Below are positions 25,527-32,970 of a stretch of DNA of 64,000 bases, piece after piece. A program made the position numbers and the translations under genes. Within the stretch, counting starts at the first letter, position 1. Every line of letters begins with the position of its first letter. This DNA is from Streptomyces guryensis (GTDB lineage: Bacteria > Actinomycetota > Actinomycetes > Streptomycetales > Streptomycetaceae), in assembly GCF_021261325.1 (NCBI RefSeq), contig NZ_JAJSBI010000029.1, positions 1-64,000 of the forward strand, in the 5' to 3' direction. Below the pieces are notes generated by a model that had not been told where the DNA came from, searched no databases, and saw only the letters and a list, made by a program, of their open reading frames with translations.

Positions 25527-26090
25527 ATGTCTGTTCGCATCCTTGCGCTCGTCGGCAGCCTTCGTGCCGGTTCGCACAACCGCCAGCTCGCCGAAGCGGC
25601 CGTCAAGCTCGCCCCCGAGGGCGCGGACGTCGTGCTGTACGAGGGCCTTGCCGAGATCCCCTTCTACAACGAGGACATCGACGTCGAGGGCAGCGTCCCG
25701 GCCGCCGCCGCGAAGCTGCGCGAGGCCGCGCAGGCCGCCGACGCGTTCCTGCTCTTCTCCCCCGAGTACAACGGCACCATCCCGGCCGTCCTGAAGAACG
25801 CCATCGACTGGCTGTCCCGTCCCTACGGCGCCGGCGCCTTCGGCGGCAAGCCGGTCGCCGTGGTCGGCACCGCCTTCGGCCAGTTCGGCGGCGTGTGGGC
25901 GCAGGACGAGACCCGCAAGGCCGTGGGCATCGCCGGCGGCAAGGTGCTGGAGGACGTCAAGCTCTCCATCCCCGGCTCCGTGGTCCGCTTCGCCGAGACC
26001 CACCCGGCCGACGACGCCGAGGTCGCCGCGCAGCTGACCGAGGTCATCGCCCGCATCCACGGCCACGCGGACGAGGCCGCTGCCGCCTGA
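25527..26090 (+). CDS. NAD(P)H-dependent FMN reductase
   Basis: The 187-residue flavodoxin-like protein has the phosphate-binding loop LALVGSLRAGSHNRQLAEAA at the N-terminus and the family signature FSPEYNGTIPAVLKNAIDWL near residue 76, followed by GKPVAVVGTAFGQFGGVWAQ. These match the NADPH-dependent FMN reductase family, which includes quinone and chromate reductases. It is divergent from a TetR regulator with twin operators, so it is probably induced by an electrophile or quinone. The physiological acceptor is not visible in sequence. Confidence 0.88.
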   Translation: MSVRILALVGSLRAGSHNRQLAEAAVKLAPEGADVVLYEGLAEIPFYNEDIDVEGSVPAAAAKLREAAQAADAFLLFSPEYNGTIPAVLKNAIDWLSRPYGAGAFGGKPVAVVGTAFGQFGGVWAQDETRKAVGIAGGKVLEDVKLSIPGSVVRFAETHPADDAEVAAQLTEVIARIHGHADEAAAA

Positions 26091-26123
26091 CGGCGACGGC
26101 ACAGCCGACAGCGGGACCCTGAG

Positions 26124-26151
26124 GGGCCGGAGCGGATCAGCTCCGGCCCTT
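26124..26151. terminator. Bidirectional terminator hairpin
   Basis: GGGCCGGAGC (26124-26133) and GCTCCGGCCC (26140-26149) form a perfect 10-base stem with a six-base loop, between the converging FMN reductase and LysR genes. Only two T residues follow on the plus strand. Confidence 0.7.
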
Positions 26152-26170
26152 CGCCGTGTCGGGACGTGTG

Positions 26171-27103
26171 TCATGTCCGTGCAAGCGGGTCCGCCTGCCA
26201 GGCCACGGCCGTCGGCGCCAGTTCGCGGAGCTCCTGGAGTGCGGCCGCGACCGCGGGCCGCTCCCGGGCGCCCCGGCGGGTGCAGGTGAGCAGCTTGCGG
26301 TGCGGGTTGCCCGTGCACGGCACCCGGGTGACGGACAGCTGAGGCGTGAGCTGGGCCAGCCGCGGGATGAGCGCGACGCCGAGCCGATGGGCGACGAGCT
26401 GGGCGGTGACGTTCCAGTCCACGGCCTGGTGCACCACCGCGGGGCTGAACCCGGCCTCCCCGCACGCGGACATGACGTGCGAACGACAGGGACTCTCCGG
26501 CATGGGCGCGATCCAGTCCTCGTGCGCCGCGTCCGAGAGGTCGACGCGCGCCCTGCCGGCCAGCGGGTGACCGCCGGGGACGACGAGGTCGAACGGGTCG
26601 TCCAGGAGGGGCTGTTGATCGAACCGCGCGTCGCTCAGCGGCGGGTTGTACGGGGTCGCCTCCACGATCGCCAGGTCGATCTCGCCCTCGAAGAGCAGGT
26701 CGAAGCTCTCCGGCACACCCGCCTCCTGGATGCGTACGGCCAGCCGCGGATGCCGCTCCTGGAGCCGGACCGCCATCGGTGCCAGGAGCACCGAGATGGC
26801 GACCGGATAGCCGCTCACCCGCAACGGCCCAGCCGGGGCGCCCTGCTCCGCGCGCAGGTCGAGCTCGGCCTGTTCCCAGCGGGCCTGGATCGCGTCCGCG
26901 TGTGCGAGCAGGCTCTCGGCGGCGGGTGTGAGCCGCACCCCGCGGCCCTGCGGTTCGAGGAGGTCGACGCCGAGGTCGCGGGCGAGCTGGCGGATCTGCT
27001 GGGAGGCCGCGGACGTGGTGAAGTGCAGGGCACGGGCGGCCGCGGTGACCGTGCCGTAGTGGGCCACCGCCCTCAGGACATGCAGTCGGCGCAGATCAAT
27101 CAT
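26171..27103 (-). CDS. LysR-family regulator
   Basis: The 310-residue protein has the LysR head MIDLRRLHVLRAVAHYGTVT, AAARALHFTTSAASQQIRQL and ARDLGVDLLEPQGRGVRLTP, then a periplasmic-binding-like effector domain (LRVSGYPVAISVLLAPMAVR, EIDLAIVEATPYNPP, DPFDLVVPGGHPLAGR). The FTTSAASQQIRQLARDLG variant belongs to a LysR subgroup common in actinomycetes. It is divergent from a small zinc-ribbon gene, with an imperfect palindrome directly ahead of it. Confidence 0.88.
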   Translation of the reverse strand: MIDLRRLHVLRAVAHYGTVTAAARALHFTTSAASQQIRQLARDLGVDLLEPQGRGVRLTPAAESLLAHADAIQARWEQAELDLRAEQGAPAGPLRVSGYPVAISVLLAPMAVRLQERHPRLAVRIQEAGVPESFDLLFEGEIDLAIVEATPYNPPLSDARFDQQPLLDDPFDLVVPGGHPLAGRARVDLSDAAHEDWIAPMPESPCRSHVMSACGEAGFSPAVVHQAVDWNVTAQLVAHRLGVALIPRLAQLTPQLSVTRVPCTGNPHRKLLTCTRRGARERPAVAAALQELRELAPTAVAWQADPLART

Positions 27104-27108
27104 AAAGG

Positions 27109-27126
27109 CCAGGCTTCAAGGTCTGG
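27109..27126. promoter_or_regulatory. Candidate LysR box
   Basis: CCAGGCTTCAAGGTCTGG is an interrupted dyad (CCAG ... CTGG) placed six bases before the LysR start and about 90 bases before the divergent zinc-ribbon gene. Confidence 0.35.
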
Positions 27127-27217
27127 TCCGCAAAGTCAACCTGGACGTGTACGAATTCCGCGTTGCACTCTTGCTGTGTCGCGACGGTCAACCAGTCAGG
27201 ACGTACGAGGAGTTGCC

Positions 27218-27436
27218 ATGATCAGCACGACCGGCACCCACTGCCCGCACTGCGGCTGGCCGGACGGAGCCGAGCCCTTCCAGGTGGTGTCGAGGCACAG
27301 CACCGCGGCCGGCGGCACGGTGTGGACGCGTTGCGGCTGCGGCTCGCTGCAGGTCCGGGTGGTGGACGACCGCGGGATGCGCATCGTCTCGCGCAGCGCT
27401 CCCACGGAGCCTCAGTCCAGCTCGGCCGGCCGCTGA
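27218..27436 (+). CDS. Small zinc-ribbon protein
   Basis: The 72-residue protein opens ISTTGTHCPHCGWPDGAEPF and has a second pair in GTVWTRCGCGSLQVRVVDD. CPHC and CGC are spaced as in a small zinc ribbon. It has no signal or membrane segment. It lies divergent to a LysR gene, so it may be that regulator's target. The ATG at 27218 follows GAGGAG. The function is unknown; rubredoxin-like, ribosome-associated or transcriptional roles are all possible. Confidence 0.7.
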   Translation: MISTTGTHCPHCGWPDGAEPFQVVSRHSTAAGGTVWTRCGCGSLQVRVVDDRGMRIVSRSAPTEPQSSSAGR

Positions 27437-27529
27437 ACGGCCCGCGCCGCGAAGCTCTCGATCCATGTGAACCCGCTCCTTCCGCCCAGCCACTGCGGCC
27501 GCGGCCGCTACCGGCGGGCTGCACGGCGG

Positions 27530-28525
27530 CTATACGGTACGGCTCGCCTCGGCCGCGGCCCGCTGCTCCTGGGCCACCTGCTCCTCCTGCTTCTTCGAGG
27601 CCCGCAGGCTGGTGATCGTCGTGACCGTCAGGACGAGGACGATGAAGCCGAGCGAGAAGGGGATGCTGATCTCCGGGACGTGGACGCCGGACTCGTGCAG
27701 CGCGTGCAGGACCAGCTTGACGCCGATGAAGCCGAGGATGATCGACAGGCCGTAGCTGAGGTGGACCAGCTTCTTCAGCAGGCCGCCGATCAGGAAGTAC
27801 AGCTGCCTGAGGCCCATCAGCGCGAAGGCGTTGGCGGTGAAGACGATGTACGGGTCCTGGGTCAGGCCGTAGATGGCGGGGATCGAGTCCAGGGCGAACA
27901 GGACGTCGGTGGAGCCGATCGCCAGCATCACGACCAGCATCGGCGTCATCACGCGCTTGCCGTTCTGCTCGACCCACAGTTTGGTTCCGTGGTAGCGGTC
28001 CGCCACGCCGAAACGCTTCTCCACCATCTTCAGCAGCTTGTTCTCCTGGTACTCCTCCTCCTGCGCCTCCTTGCGGGCGTCCTGGATCAGCTTCCACGCG
28101 GTCCAGATCAGGAAGGCACCGAAGAGGTAGAACACCCAGGAGAAGGCGGAGATGATCGCCGCTCCGGCCGCGATGAAGCCCGCGCGCAGCACCAGGGCCA
28201 CCAGGACGCCGACCATCAGCACCCGCTGCTGGTACTGCGAGGGCACCGCGAACTTGCCCATGATCAGGACGAAGACGAAGAGGTTGTCGACGCTCAGCGA
28301 CTTCTCCGTGATGTACCCGGCGAAGAACTCTCCGGTGGGCCCGCCGCCACCGTAGAAATACACCCCGAGACCGAAGAGACAGGCCAGCACCACCCAGACG
28401 ATCGTCCAGGTCCCCGCTTCCTTGATGGACACGTCATGAGGCTTGCGCCCGACGAAGAAGTCGACGGCGACGAGCGCGCACAGGGCGGCGACGGTCAGCA
28501 GCCAAACGGTGAGGGATACGTTCAC
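27530..28525 (-). CDS. TerC-family membrane protein
   Basis: The protein is an integral membrane member of the TerC family, associated with tellurite resistance and metal (Mn) homeostasis. It has about eight helices over 331 residues, starting NVSLTVWLLTVAALCALVAV. The diagnostic motifs FAGYITEKSLSVDNLFVFVL near 66 and LAIGSTDVLFALDSIPAIYG near 190 both carry the conserved Asp residues in the membrane. I start at GTG 28525, with AGGAG nine bases upstream, since homologues begin there. The last residues are a charged cytoplasmic tail (RASKKQEEQVAQEQRAAAEA). Confidence 0.9.
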   Translation of the reverse strand: MNVSLTVWLLTVAALCALVAVDFFVGRKPHDVSIKEAGTWTIVWVVLACLFGLGVYFYGGGGPTGEFFAGYITEKSLSVDNLFVFVLIMGKFAVPSQYQQRVLMVGVLVALVLRAGFIAAGAAIISAFSWVFYLFGAFLIWTAWKLIQDARKEAQEEEYQENKLLKMVEKRFGVADRYHGTKLWVEQNGKRVMTPMLVVMLAIGSTDVLFALDSIPAIYGLTQDPYIVFTANAFALMGLRQLYFLIGGLLKKLVHLSYGLSIILGFIGVKLVLHALHESGVHVPEISIPFSLGFIVLVLTVTTITSLRASKKQEEQVAQEQRAAAEASRTV

Positions 28526-28739
28526 GGATGGCGCTCCTGGTACAGGTGGGGGATGTGACAGCGTTGTCGGCGGTCGTGAACTTTCCACCCTTCACAGGTG
28601 AACAGAAGGCCATGAGCAGGTATCGGGCGGCCACCCGCCGTTCGGCGGGCAGGTTCCGCCGGACGGCGGCGGTCCGCACGGCGGTCGGTGCGTGAATCAT
28701 GACGGCCAGAGCCGCCGCGCCGTGTGTGAGGAGAGAGTC

Positions 28740-29714
28740 ATGCCCCTGGTCCCGCCCCCGTTCGATCCCGAACTTGCCGCAGCACTCGAACTGATCAAGG
28801 ACGTGGTGCATCCCGGTCTCACCCTCGACGAGATCGACCTGGTGCGCCAGGGTCCGGGCATCGAGATGCTCGCCCAGCTCGACCTGACCGCGGGCGGCTT
28901 CTTCGAGGTCGAGGACCGCACCGTGCCCGGCCCCGAGAACGCGCCCGACATCTCCCTGCTGATCTGCCGCCCCGCCGCCCCGTCACCCGCCGGTCCGCGG
29001 CCCGTCGTCTACCACGTCCACGGCGGCGGCCTGATCCTCGGCAACAACCGGGTCGGCGTGGACGTACCCCTGGCGTGGGCGCAGCAGCTGGACGCGGTCG
29101 TGGTGTCCGTGGAGTACCGGCTGGCACCGGAGCATCCGTATCCGGCGCAGATCGAGGACGTGTACGCCGGTCTGCTGTGGACGGCGGAGCACGCCGGGGA
29201 GATCGGCGCCGACCCGGAGCGGATCGTGCTCGCGGGCGCCAGCGCGGGCGGCGGGCTGAGTGCGGCGCTGGCCCTGCTCACCCGGGACCGCAAGGGACCG
29301 CGGCCGGTCGGCCAGGTGCTGATGTGCCCGATGCTGGACGACCGCAACGACACCCCGTCCACGTACCAGATGGCGGGCCTCGGCGTCTGGGACCGCACGG
29401 CCAACGAGACCGGCTGGACGGCGCTGCTGGGTGAGGAGCGCGGCGGCCCGGACGTACCGCCGTATGCCGCGCCCGCCCGCGCCGAGGACCTGTCCGGTCT
29501 GCCTCCGGCCTTCCTGGACGTCGGTTCCGCGGAGACCTTCCGCGACGAGACCGTGGCCTACGCCTCCCGGATCTGGCAGGCCGGCGGGGTCGCCGAGCTG
29601 CATGTGTGGCCGGGCGGCTTCCACGGCTTCGACGGCTTCGCCCCGCAGGCGACGCTGTCCCAAGCGGCTCGGGCGGCGCATCTGGACTGGCTGCGCAGGC
29701 TGCTGGCGCAGTAG
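28740..29714 (+). CDS. HSL-type alpha/beta hydrolase (carboxylesterase)
   Basis: The 324-residue enzyme belongs to the hormone-sensitive-lipase class: oxyanion motif VVYHVHGGGLILGNNRVG near 85, nucleophile in ERIVLAGASAGGGLSAALAL near 165, acid Asp in PPAFLDVGSAETFRDETVAY near 260, and catalytic His in VWPGGFHGFDGFAPQ near 290. No signal peptide is visible, so it acts inside the cell on short-chain esters. ATG 28740 follows GAGGAG by six bases. It is divergent from terC with no obvious regulator. Confidence 0.9.
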   Translation: MPLVPPPFDPELAAALELIKDVVHPGLTLDEIDLVRQGPGIEMLAQLDLTAGGFFEVEDRTVPGPENAPDISLLICRPAAPSPAGPRPVVYHVHGGGLILGNNRVGVDVPLAWAQQLDAVVVSVEYRLAPEHPYPAQIEDVYAGLLWTAEHAGEIGADPERIVLAGASAGGGLSAALALLTRDRKGPRPVGQVLMCPMLDDRNDTPSTYQMAGLGVWDRTANETGWTALLGEERGGPDVPPYAAPARAEDLSGLPPAFLDVGSAETFRDETVAYASRIWQAGGVAELHVWPGGFHGFDGFAPQATLSQAARAAHLDWLRRLLAQ

Positions 29715-29730
29715 GCGGTGCGGGCGGCGG

Positions 29731-30054
29731 TCAGGAGCGTTCCTCGGCCGCCGCTCCTGTGCGGTTGCCGAGGAGGCGCAGGCCCAGCGGGGTCACGCTG
29801 TGCAGGGCCGCGGCGGGGGCACGGGCGTGGATCGTCAGCAGTCCGATCTCGGTGCGCAACCGGCTGCGCGGCGTGCTCAGCACCCGGTCGATCCCCGCTC
29901 GCACGCCGCCGGTCCGCGGGGCGGGAGGCGGCGGGGTGAGGAAATCCGGGAAGTACGGGGAGCGGGGCGGTACGAGGTCGCACAGGGCGCGGACCGTCTG
30001 GTCGATGCGCAACTGCTGACCCCCGCTGGTCGGTGCGCAACTGCTCACGCGCAC
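29731..30054 (-). pseudogene. Remnant of an ArsR-type regulator (N-terminal effector part)
   Basis: The frame reads TVRALCDLVPPRSPYFPDFL and then GGVRAGIDRVLSTPRSRLRT, which resembles the N-terminal effector region of large streptomycete winged-helix regulators (LxxLxPPRGYFPDFLTPxxxxxGLxAGIDAVLSTPRxRL). The winged helix that should follow and the usual N-terminus are missing, and the upstream end runs into tandem stem-loops. I treat it as a decayed fragment; the match is from memory and moderate. Confidence 0.4.
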
Positions 30055-30107
30055 CGACCACCGGCCCCACCGGTGTCCGGCCGCACCGCTTGCGCGGTGC
30101 GGCCGGA
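30028..30107. repeat. Two tandem perfect stem-loops
   Basis: Stem one is GGTCGGTGCGC (30028-30038) with GCGCACCGACC (30049-30059). Stem two is TCCGGCCGCACCGC (30076-30089) with GCGGTGCGGCCGGA (30094-30107), loop TTGC. TGCGCAACTGCT also occurs twice (about 30006 and 30034). They precede the PucR-like gene and may be a terminator pair, operators or mobile-element relics. Confidence 0.65.
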
Positions 30108-30144
30108 GTGCCGCGGGCGCTCCTCACGGAGTCCGCCATGGCGC

Positions 30145-31179
30145 ATGATGGGCCGTATGAAAGAGCTGGCCGGGCGCATGACCGCGCTGGATCCCGACGC
30201 CGGTGCCGCCGTCCGGGTCATCGCCTACTTCGACCGTCTGGCCGAGACCAGGGCCGGTCTGGAGGCCCTGGTGCGCGGGGCGGCCGTGCTGGCCGGCTGT
30301 CCGGCGCGGCTCGTCGACGCCGGCCGACGTGTACGGGTGCGGGTCGAACCCGACGGCACACGCAAGGACACCGAAGCGCCGCCCGAGCCGGAGTGGCCCT
30401 GCGCGGCACTGGAGCCCGGCGGTGCGCCGGCCCTCTGGCTGGAACGGGCGGGGACCGGGCCGAGCGTGGTGGACGCGGTGATCCTGGAGCGTGCCGCCGG
30501 TGCGATACGGCTGGTGCTGGACCGCACCCGGGGCCGCGCCCCCGCCTCCCCCGCCGACGACCCGGCGCTGATCGAGACACTGCTCGACGCCACGGTGCCC
30601 GAGCCGGTCCGGTCGCACGCGGCCCGCCGCCTCGGCGTCGACCCCGCCGACCCTGCCGTACGGATCCGCGCCCTTGCCCCCGGCGACGGGCCGCCGCGCC
30701 TCCTGACAGCCCGGGCGGGCGCCCGCCCGGCCGACGCCGAACTGCCCGCCGGTCGCCTCGGTGTGGGCCCCGCCGTCCCCGTGCTCGACCTGCCGGGCTC
30801 CTGGGCCGCGGCCCGCACGGCCCTGCGGTTCACGGCCGAGGGCACACCACGGGACCCCGGCCCGCGTGTGGTGTACGCCGACGAGCTGGGCGGCGTCGCG
30901 CTGCTCGCGGACGTCGTCGTACCGGGTGCCGAGCCGCCGCCCGACGTGCGGGCCCTGGAAGCGGCGGCGGGCGCGGTGCCCGGAATGCTGGCCACGCTGC
31001 ACGCCGTGGCCGCCACCGCGAGCCAGCGGGCGGCGGCCGCCGAGATCAACGTGCACCACTCCACACTCCAGGACCGCCTGACCCAGGCCGAGCACCTGCT
31101 CGGCTGGCCGTTGCGCACCCCGCAGGGCCGGCTCAGGCTGCAACTGGCGCTGACGATGCGGCACTTGGCGCGGCCGTAG
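30145..31179 (+). CDS. PucR-like regulator with C-terminal helix-turn-helix
   Basis: The roughly 344-residue protein begins ELAGRMTALDPDAGAAVRVI with a GAF-like N-terminal region and a GGDEF-like middle typical of PucR/CdaR regulators. It ends in the PucR C-terminal helix-turn-helix: QRAAAAEINVHHSTLQDRLT, then QAEHLLGWPLRTPQGRLRLQ. HHSTLQxRLxxAE is the family's recognition helix. Start is uncertain (ATG 30145, 30148 or 30157). No downstream gene on the same strand follows, so the target is unknown. Confidence 0.75.
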   Translation: MMGRMKELAGRMTALDPDAGAAVRVIAYFDRLAETRAGLEALVRGAAVLAGCPARLVDAGRRVRVRVEPDGTRKDTEAPPEPEWPCAALEPGGAPALWLERAGTGPSVVDAVILERAAGAIRLVLDRTRGRAPASPADDPALIETLLDATVPEPVRSHAARRLGVDPADPAVRIRALAPGDGPPRLLTARAGARPADAELPAGRLGVGPAVPVLDLPGSWAAARTALRFTAEGTPRDPGPRVVYADELGGVALLADVVVPGAEPPPDVRALEAAAGAVPGMLATLHAVAATASQRAAAAEINVHHSTLQDRLTQAEHLLGWPLRTPQGRLRLQLALTMRHLARP

Positions 31180-31197
31180 CCCCTCGACGCACGGGGC

Positions 31198-31544
31198 TCA
31201 GCGCAACTCGTGGACCACCCTGGATCTCGCCGTCGACGTGGGGGGTTGCACTCGTCGAGTTCCTCGGCCGGCACCCACAGTCCGAGGATCGTCTCGCCGC
31301 CGGCCTGCCGCACGGGGTACCGGCCGAGGAACTCCGTGCCGGCCTCGAAACGGGTGCCGAAACCGGCGCCGTCGTGCTTGACGTTCCGATCCCGCGCGAT
31401 CTTGATGGCGTGGTCCTCGTTGAGCACCGGGTAGAAGATCGGCTGCTCGGGCAACCGGGGCGGCCATGCGCGCCACTCCAGCTCACGGACCAGGTCCAGC
31501 ACCTCGGGGCCGGTGGAGCACCACAGGGTCGTCGTCGGGCGGGG
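31198..31544 (-). pseudogene. ADP-ribosylation/crystallin J1-like protein with two frameshifts
   Basis: The main frame reads TTTLWCSTGPEVLDLVRELE, WRAWPPRLPEQPIFYPVLNE, KIARDRNVKHDGAGFGTRFE and RYPVRQAGGETILGLWVPAE, a protein very common in streptomycetes and labelled ADP-ribosylation/crystallin J1. Near the end one extra C in a six-C run (about 31240) and one extra G (about 31222) move the frame twice; removing both yields NPHVDGEIQVVHELR and a stop. There is also no clear start codon, since sequence resembling the N-terminus continues upstream without ATG. It is either a pseudogene or has homopolymer sequencing errors. Confidence 0.7.
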
Positions 31545-31670
31545 GCGGGTCTGGCGTTCGCTTTCCGGAGGGTTCGGCCGTCGCTGCGGCCGCTCGGGAA
31601 CCGGACGATACCGGCGCGGCCGGTGCAGCGGCCAAGGGGTTTCGGGCGGCGACCGCGTGGTTCCGGGCGG

Positions 31671-32204
31671 CTACCGGAGGGCGAAGGACCCCCGGTGCCG
31701 CCAGTGGGTGCCGTCATGGGCCACGAGGTCGACCGTGGGCACGCGAGCCGTGAAGGGGAGGGCGGGGCGCAGGCCCGCCTCGATCTCGTCCAGGGTCACG
31801 TCGTCCTGGCCCTGGGCGACCGTCAGATGCGGGTGGGGGTCGTACTTCCCGCCGTAGGGCGGGGCTTGCGGCCAGCGGTCGACGACCGCCTCGGTGAGCC
31901 GGCGGAACGGAGCGTCGGGGGTGGGCGCGAGGAAGCACACCCCGGGAAACCGTCCGGATTCCTCGAACCGGACCTCGAAGGAGCGATGACGCCCGAAGAT
32001 CTCGTCCAGGTCGGCGAAGGTCCCCGCGTCGACGACGGAGGCGGGCAGGAAGGGGAAGAGCACGGTGACATGGGCCGGGACACCGGCGCGGGCAGCGGGG
32101 TCGAAGCGGTCCCGCCAGGGCCGGACCAGGGGTTCCGCCTCGGGTACGGGCACGACCAGCGCCGTCTGCCCCGCTTTGAAACGACCGGATTCCTCGTCTG
32201 CCAT
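31671..32204 (-). CDS. 2'-5' RNA ligase / cyclic phosphodiesterase family protein
   Basis: The 177-residue protein has the two H-x-T-x motifs of the 2H phosphoesterase superfamily, VPAHVTVLFPFLPA near 43 and YDPHPHLTVAQGQDDV near 125, which form the active site. Length is typical for these stand-alone enzymes, which process RNA or nucleotide 2',3'-cyclic phosphates. It is divergent from the downstream MarR gene with about 135 bases between, including an ACTTGTA motif that may be shared. Start ATG is at 32204. Confidence 0.85.
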   Translation of the reverse strand: MADEESGRFKAGQTALVVPVPEAEPLVRPWRDRFDPAARAGVPAHVTVLFPFLPASVVDAGTFADLDEIFGRHRSFEVRFEESGRFPGVCFLAPTPDAPFRRLTEAVVDRWPQAPPYGGKYDPHPHLTVAQGQDDVTLDEIEAGLRPALPFTARVPTVDLVAHDGTHWRHRGSFALR

Positions 32205-32248
32205 GCCATGGGTCTACCAGCCGGACCCCTGCCACCGCGAGTCAGTGT

Positions 32249-32255
32249 ACTTGTA
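32249..32255. promoter_or_regulatory. Candidate MarR half-site upstream of marR
   Basis: ACTTGTA, inside TGTACTTGTATACG, matches two ACTTGCA copies before the MFS gene. It lies about 85 bases upstream of the MarR start. Confidence 0.4.
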
Positions 32256-32339
32256 TACGCGCCATATCAGCTCTCGCTGACAATTTCACAGATGCCCTAT
32301 CCTGGACCCCAGGCACTTCGGGACGGAGGACCCAGACCC

Positions 32340-32798
32340 ATGACCGCGACGGACCCGGCGCTCACCGCGCTCGCCTCCAGCTGGTCCGCCCTGTCGGTGC
32401 TGCACGGCCGGATCGAGGCCCATATCGAGCGCGCCCTGCAGGCCGGGCACGACCTGAGCGTGCGCGAGTACTCCCTGCTGGACGTCCTGAGCCGGCAGCA
32501 CGACGGAGAGGGCGGGCACCTGCAGATGAAGCAGGTCGCCGACGCGGTCGTCCTCAGCCAGAGCGCCACGACCCGGCTGGTCACCCGCCTGGAGGACCGC
32601 GGGCTGCTGACCCGGTACCTGTGCCCCACCGACCGGCGCGGCATCTACACCAACGTCACCGAGGCCGGCCTCGGGCTCCTGGAGCAGGCCCGCCCGACCA
32701 ACGAGGCGGCCTTGCGCGAGGCCCTCGACGAGGCCGCCCAGAACTCGGAGCTCGCGCCGCTCGTCGAAGCGGTCGAGACGCTCCGCGTTCCCGCCTGA
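32340..32798 (+). CDS. MarR-family regulator of the adjacent MFS exporter
   Basis: The 152-residue protein has a complete MarR winged helix: LSVREYSLLDVLSRQHDGEG, LQMKQVADAVVLSQSATTRL, VTRLEDRGLLTRYLCPTDRR and GIYTNVTEAGLGLL. The ATG at 32340 follows ACGGAGGA. Downstream lies a terminator and then an MFS exporter with its own promoter. The motif ACTTGYA occurs at 32249, 32855 and 32894, flanking this gene and overlapping the exporter promoter, so this MarR is likely the exporter's repressor and its own. Confidence 0.88.
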   Translation: MTATDPALTALASSWSALSVLHGRIEAHIERALQAGHDLSVREYSLLDVLSRQHDGEGGHLQMKQVADAVVLSQSATTRLVTRLEDRGLLTRYLCPTDRRGIYTNVTEAGLGLLEQARPTNEAALREALDEAAQNSELAPLVEAVETLRVPA

Positions 32799-32806
32799 CA
32801 CCGAGA

Positions 32807-32842
32807 CCTCCGCAGCCGGGTTCCGTCACTGCGGGGGTTTTC
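32807..32842 (+). terminator. Rho-independent terminator after marR
   Basis: CCTCCGCAG (32807-32815) pairs with CTGCGGGGG (32829-32837), one mismatch, followed by TTTTCGTTT. It separates marR from the exporter gene. Confidence 0.7.
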
Positions 32843-32854
32843 GTTTGCATGGAT

Positions 32855-32925
32855 ACTTGCAGACACCTACTACCCGCTCAGGCCGTTGAGTGCACTTGCA
32901 CTTAACACGCGTCTGCAATTATTGT
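32855..32925 (+). promoter_or_regulatory. Promoter and MarR-like sites of the MFS gene
   Basis: TTGCAC (32896-32901), an 18-base spacer and TATTGT (32920-32925) form a sigma-70-like promoter. ACTTGCA occurs at 32855 and 32894, the second overlapping the -35. TTGCAGAC (32857-32864) and GTCTGCAA (32911-32918) are a perfect inverted pair bracketing the -35. Confidence 0.6.
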
Positions 32926-32970
32926 CGACGCCTGTAAGCGATACATGCAATCGCCTGGAAGGTACTTCCC

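Noticed and set aside
30033..32340. A very long plus-strand frame reaching the MarR gene at 32340
   Set aside because: It merges antisense and off-frame sequence; only the segment from 32340 matches a family.
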